This document shows, one piece after another, positions 7,217-9,743 of a stretch of DNA of 9,743 nt. This DNA comes from Treponema sp. (GTDB lineage: Bacteria; Spirochaetota; Spirochaetia; Treponematales; Breznakiellaceae): contig JAITLF010000333.1 of assembly GCA_031278025.1 (NCBI GenBank), forward strand, positions 1 through 9,743, in the 5' to 3' direction. The position numbers were made by a program, and so were the translations under genes. The notes under the pieces are model-generated. The model was given only the letters and a program-made list of their open reading frames with translations, did no database searches and had not been told where the DNA came from. The stretch's first letter is position 1; each line of letters begins with the position of its first letter.

Positions 7217-8371
7217 ATGGATCATGAAACTACCGCAGCCTCTTTGCCGCATCGGGTACCCGTTAAAAAGATGCCCCATGAAAATGAAGCCTATTTGACG
7301 CAGCAACTGATAACCTATCTAGGGAATAAAAGGGCCTTGTTGCGGTTTATAGGGCGGGGGATTGAAAAAATCAGAGGCCGGCTCAATAAAGATACATTGA
7401 CCATGTTTGATGTTTTCAGCGGCTCAGGAATTGTGGCACGGTTCTTTAAGCGGTTTTCCAGCGTATTGATAGCAAACGACCTTGAGAAATATTCCGCGTT
7501 AATAAATCAATGTTATCTTTCAAACATGGATGAAGCATCGTTACTAAAAATAAAAAAATACTACCGGGAAATCATGCATGAATTGTCAAAAAACAAATGG
7601 GAGAAGGGCATAATCGCCAATTTATACGCGCCCAAAGACGAAAGGGATATAAAACCGGACGAAAGGGTTTTCTACACTACCCGGAACGCCCGGTACATTG
7701 ATACGGTCCGAAAACTGATAGACACCATACCTTCTGGCGAACAAAAATATTTTCTTGCCCCGCTATTATCGGAGGCTTCTATTCACGCAAATACATCAGG
7801 GGTATTCAAAGGATTTTATAAAAACAGAGAAACCGGGATAGGACAATTCGGCGGAAAAAATCAGGACGCCTTGGGCAGAATAAAAGGCAACATACATCTG
7901 CCCTTTCCCGTATTCAGCAATTTTTACGCAGATGTCGTGATATTTAACGGCGACGCAAACAAAATAATACAGGCCGCCCCGGAAGTAGACGTTGCGTATC
8001 TGGACCCGCCGTACAACCAGCATCCCTATGGTTCAAATTATTTTATGCTTAATTTGATAGTGGATTATAAATATCCCGGTAGCGCCAGCAAAATTTCCGG
8101 CATCCCCGATAATTGGAACCGCTCGGAATACAATAAGGAAAATTTCGCGTATAATGCCCTAAAAGAGTTGGCGGCAAATATAAAAGCAAAATATATTCTT
8201 ATTTCTTTTAATTCAGAAGGTTTCATCGGATTTAATGAAATGAAGGCTGTGTTAGAGCAGATGGGCAGATTGGAAGTATTAGAGACACCATACAATACCT
8301 TTAGGGGAAGCAGAAATTTAAATAACCGGAAAATTTATGTAAAAGAATACTTGTATTTGTTGGAGAAATAA
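7217..8371 (+). CDS. DNA adenine N6-methyltransferase, D12 class (orphan)
   Basis: Predicted to transfer a methyl group from S-adenosylmethionine to adenine N6 in a specific DNA site. The order of motifs is that of the alpha/D12 class (MethyltransfD12, Dam-like). TYLGNKRALL (33-42) and DVFSGSG (65-71, SAM binding) come first, then a central target-recognition region of about 150 residues, the catalytic DPPY (263-266) and a late ISFNSEG segment (329-335). It begins six bases after oppF stops, but codon use is clearly more AT-rich than the opp genes (many AAA, ATA, TTA, AAT), suggesting acquisition by transfer. The first 18 residues are encoded by GC-richer DNA and lack family character, so ATG 7271 (Met19) may be the native start; neither start has a good Shine-Dalgarno. 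No restriction gene is adjacent. The target sequence cannot be read from the gene. Confidence 0.9.
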   Translation: MDHETTAASLPHRVPVKKMPHENEAYLTQQLITYLGNKRALLRFIGRGIEKIRGRLNKDTLTMFDVFSGSGIVARFFKRFSSVLIANDLEKYSALINQCYLSNMDEASLLKIKKYYREIMHELSKNKWEKGIIANLYAPKDERDIKPDERVFYTTRNARYIDTVRKLIDTIPSGEQKYFLAPLLSEASIHANTSGVFKGFYKNRETGIGQFGGKNQDALGRIKGNIHLPFPVFSNFYADVVIFNGDANKIIQAAPEVDVAYLDPPYNQHPYGSNYFMLNLIVDYKYPGSASKISGIPDNWNRSEYNKENFAYNALKELAANIKAKYILISFNSEGFIGFNEMKAVLEQMGRLEVLETPYNTFRGSRNLNNRKIYVKEYLYLLEK

Positions 8372-8417
8372 TGAGAAATATATGAACACAGCTACCGGGG
8401 CGCTGCTTCGCACTTCG

Positions 8418-8434
8418 GCGGGGCTCTGCCCCGC
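8418..8434. repeat. GCGGGGC-TCT-GCCCCGC hairpin module
   Basis: Seven-base perfect arms flank a TCT loop. The same module occurs at 8550-8566, as a variant at 846-862, and in inverted form with an AGA loop at 705-721. Here and at 705-721 it is followed by nearly the same AGCAGGGAGA-GCCCG stretch. It marks the start of the second GC-rich mosaic patch. Confidence 0.65.
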
Positions 8435-8454
8435 GGGGAGCAGGGAGAGGCCCG

Positions 8455-8481
8455 CCGAGGTCCGGTGTTGCCGGACCTCGG
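8455..8481. terminator. hairpin downstream of the methyltransferase, possible terminator
   Basis: CCGAGGTCCGG (8455-8465) pairs perfectly with CCGGACCTCGG (8471-8481) across a TGTTG loop and is followed by TTTATT. It lies about 85 bases after the methyltransferase stop. The stem is strong, but the T run is short and broken. It could end the opp-methylase transcript; this is inference. Confidence 0.5.
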
Positions 8482-8493
8482 TTTATTGATTAG

Positions 8494-8526
8494 AAACCCA
8501 GGTTTTTTAATCAGAAACCTGGGTTT
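8494..8526. terminator. 12-base-arm hairpin between convergent genes
   Basis: AAACCCAGGTTT (8494-8505) pairs perfectly with AAACCTGGGTTT (8515-8526) over a nine-base loop. T runs lie inside the loop and A/T bases at both edges, so it might act in either direction. It parallels the CCCAGG/CCTGGG hairpin at 760-786 in position and in its stem ends. Confidence 0.4.
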
Positions 8527-8533
8527 ACACGCC

Positions 8534-8582
8534 GCTCTGCCCGGACCTCGCGGGGCTCTGCCCCGCGAGGTCCGGGCAGAGC
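8534..8582. repeat. perfect 23-base inverted repeat with a three-base loop
   Basis: The arms 8534-8556 and 8560-8582 are exact reverse complements around TCT. It begins 19 bases beyond the stop of the minus-strand gene and could block read-through into it or out of it. It has no T run, so a classic intrinsic terminator is not supported. Its outer stem repeats the CCGGACCTCG word of the 8455-8481 hairpin, and its inner stem is the GCGGGGC module. Confidence 0.7.
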
Positions 8583-8601
8583 CTGCGGTGCCGGGCGGGC
8601 C

Positions 8602-9378
8602 TTAGTAGATACAGAAAGCGGGGACGCAGCCATACCCCGCGTAAGACGCGTTGACACTCATGCCCTTGGCGCCATCGGCGGTGACAGCCACAAACGAGGC
8701 AGTATTACTACCCGAAAACCTGGCACCTCCCAAAAAATACGCAAGCGTCGTCCCATTTGAAACATACTTTATCCGCTTAGTCTGCTCAATGTAGTATTCA
8801 AGCCGTGCTTGGTTTCCCACCGCTTCATAGTTACCCGCGTACGATTGCGTTCCAAGCATCTCCCGTTCCGTGGGCAGCCACAGAAGGTCTTTCACCGTAG
8901 TACCCCCGGTATCCCACACTGTTGCTACATGCCGCACAGGATCCCACATCACCGATTTCGGCACCCCCGCAGCCACCAGCCCCGCAAGGAACTTGCCGCT
9001 GTCGGCGTCGCCTTCGACCGTTGTCAGGTACTTCCGCATTTCGCTCGCCCTGTACCCGCCGGGGTTGGTGTCAGTAGCGTTCATCCGGCGCAAAACCGGC
9101 ATATTTTGAAACTGGAACACCACGTGGTCCACGCCGTCGTTAGCCGTTACCGTATGGAACGAGTTTATCCCCACCACAATCAGCCGCAGCAGGTACCCCT
9201 TGGCGCCTCCTAAATCCGTGTTGGCTGCGGTAAAACCTCCCGCGCCGCTGTACTCAGCAACCGAGAGGCCGCCTTCAAGGTCGATCCAGTCCCCCAGCTT
9301 TATCACCCCCTTCGTAGCGCCATCGGTGAGCCCGCCCGCCAGAATGAAATAGTGCAGGATCCTAACGCGGCTGTCGAA
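8602..9378 (-). pseudogene. 5'-truncated DUF6273-type surface-domain protein
   Basis: A minus-strand open frame whose C-terminal half resembles the DUF6273 domain found in many copies in gut treponemes and Firmicutes. Numbered from a GTG at 9306, recognisable segments are HVVFQFQNMP (61-70), NPGGYRASEMRKYL (81-94), LWLPTEREM (142-150) and the terminal YGCVPAFCIY (225-234). The coding sense continues upstream of that GTG (ILHYFILAGG, then LTDGATKGV) to an in-frame TAA at 9381-9379. No credible start or ribosome site exists in between; the GTG has AAGGGG directly abutting it. I infer that the N-terminal part, which normally carries export or other domains, is missing. The biochemical function is unknown; a C-type-lectin-like fold is only a possibility. 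If transcribed at all it converges on the methyltransferase. A start further upstream after a frameshift was looked for and not found. Confidence 0.6.
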
Positions 9379-9529
9379 TTAATCGTTTTTGGAAAGGGAT
9401 AGCTTCCTTCCGAAGGTTTTTACCAGTCGATCACCGTTTTACTACCGGCAAGTCCGCTGTTCCCGCCTTCCGCTCTTCCACCCTAACCTCCGCTCTCCGC
9501 CAGTATCCCCGGCATGCATTTCCCTATGT
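9379..9529. other. stretch without a recognisable gene
   Basis: No gene could be supported here. On the minus strand short frames end in GNSGLAGSKTVIDW and, in another frame, in KAGTADLPVVKR. They could be decayed gene ends or chance. The segment separates the truncated DUF6273 gene from the insertion-sequence end. Confidence 0.4.
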
Positions 9530-9546
9530 TGAGGCTGTCGGAAAAA

Positions 9547-9575
9547 TATACAAAACACTAACAGTGTGGTATACT
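9547..9575 (+). promoter_or_regulatory. possible promoter of the insertion-sequence transposase
   Basis: TATACT at 9570-9575 is a good -10 box. At a 17-base spacing, TATACA (9547-9552) matches four of six -35 positions. It lies about 100 bases before OrfA, just inside the presumed element end, as expected for a weak transposase promoter. Confidence 0.35.
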
Positions 9576-9663
9576 CTTCCCTATTATGGCCCGTTATAAA
9601 TACTTTGATAAATGGACCTTACCCCATCTGGTGGACAGAAAGATGAGCGGTAGATATAACCGT

Positions 9664-9669
9664 AAGGAG
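9664..9669 (+). promoter_or_regulatory. ribosome binding site of the transposase OrfA
   Basis: A perfect AAGGAG with an eight-base spacer to the ATG at 9678 fixes the OrfA start. It excludes the longer overlapping frame beginning at 9586, which has no such site. Confidence 0.7.
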
Positions 9670-9677
9670 AGGAAAAG

Positions 9678-9743
9678 ATGGGAACGAAAGACAAAGAACG
9701 GCGGGTATACCCTGCGGAATTCAAGGCCGAGGCGGTGGCACTG
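9678..9743 (+). CDS. IS3-family transposase OrfA, N-terminal fragment
   Basis: Only the first 22 codons are in the window. The peptide contains RRVYPAEFKAEAVAL, the standard opening of the HTH_Tnp_1 DNA-binding domain of IS3/IS911-type OrfA proteins (Y-x-x-E-F-K-x-E-A-V). In this family OrfA binds the element ends and is joined by programmed -1 frameshifting to OrfB, the DDE catalytic part, which must lie beyond the edge. The start is set by a strong AAGGAG eight bases upstream. Whether the full transposase is intact cannot be seen. Confidence 0.8.
   Translation, partial: MGTKDKERRVYPAEFKAEAVAL

Larger units (their letters stand above)
9530..9743 (+). mobile_element. left end of an IS3-family insertion sequence (partial)
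   Basis: The right edge of the window holds the beginning of an IS3-like OrfA. The word TGAGGCTGTCGG starting at 9530 is a plausible left terminal repeat, since IS3 ends begin with TG and lie roughly 50-150 bases before OrfA. The other end lies outside the window, so neither the inverted repeat nor a target duplication can be confirmed and the boundary is a guess. Confidence 0.45.

Noticed and set aside
7211..8371. A complete restriction-modification system
   Set aside because: Only the methyltransferase is present. The upstream neighbour is oppF and downstream is non-coding hairpin DNA, with no endonuclease or specificity gene in the window.
8602..8720. Variable region of a diversity-generating retroelement at the C-terminus of the DUF6273 gene
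   Set aside because: The final codons are not enriched in AAY, there is no template repeat elsewhere in the window and no reverse transcriptase gene.
9586..9743. A plus-strand frame beginning at the ATG at 9586 upstream of OrfA
   Set aside because: Its translation is very basic without a known family, it has no ribosome site, and from 9678 on it overlaps the OrfA frame that has a perfect Shine-Dalgarno and a known transposase start.

Overview
The window looks like a chromosomal segment of a host-associated spirochaete, most likely a termite-gut type Treponema. This is inference. The pointers are a lipoprotein-anchored peptide-binding protein with a relaxed lipobox, a DUF6273-type surface-domain gene of the kind that is multicopy in gut treponemes, and GC-rich palindromic intergenic DNA between genes of ordinary composition. 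No rRNA, tRNA or CRISPR array is visible.

Layout. Positions 1-340 carry no confident gene. They hold a pair of 29-base direct repeats (15-43 and 306-334) and, on the minus strand, what may be the C-terminal tail of a decayed gene. Positions about 340-940 are an extremely GC-rich, palindrome-dense mosaic that includes a 94-base near-perfect inverted repeat looking like a bidirectional terminator. A strong promoter (TTGACA, 17 bases, TAAGAT) ends six bases before the first confident gene, so its transcript is predicted to be leaderless.

Positions 979-7210 form a complete five-gene oligopeptide ABC importer operon in the order binding lipoprotein, two permeases, two ATPases (oppA-B-C-D-F order). 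The genes overlap or abut throughout. The lipoprotein should capture peptide outside the inner membrane, the two permeases form the channel, and the two ATPases power it from the cytoplasm. Six bases after the last ATPase gene comes a clearly AT-richer adenine DNA methyltransferase of the D12 class (7217-8371), with no restriction enzyme beside it. It looks like an acquired orphan methylase using operon read-through.

Positions 8372-8601 are a second patch of the palindromic mosaic, sharing modules with the 340-940 patch. It lies between convergent genes. On the minus strand (8602-9378) is a DUF6273-type gene with an intact C-terminus but no credible start, apparently 5'-truncated. The window ends with the left part of an IS3-family insertion sequence whose OrfA begins at 9678 and runs off the edge.

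The points most worth a second look are the predicted leaderless opp transcript, the shared intergenic hairpin modules whose stems change but stay paired, the 94-base palindrome, and the truncated DUF6273 cassette next to an insertion sequence.
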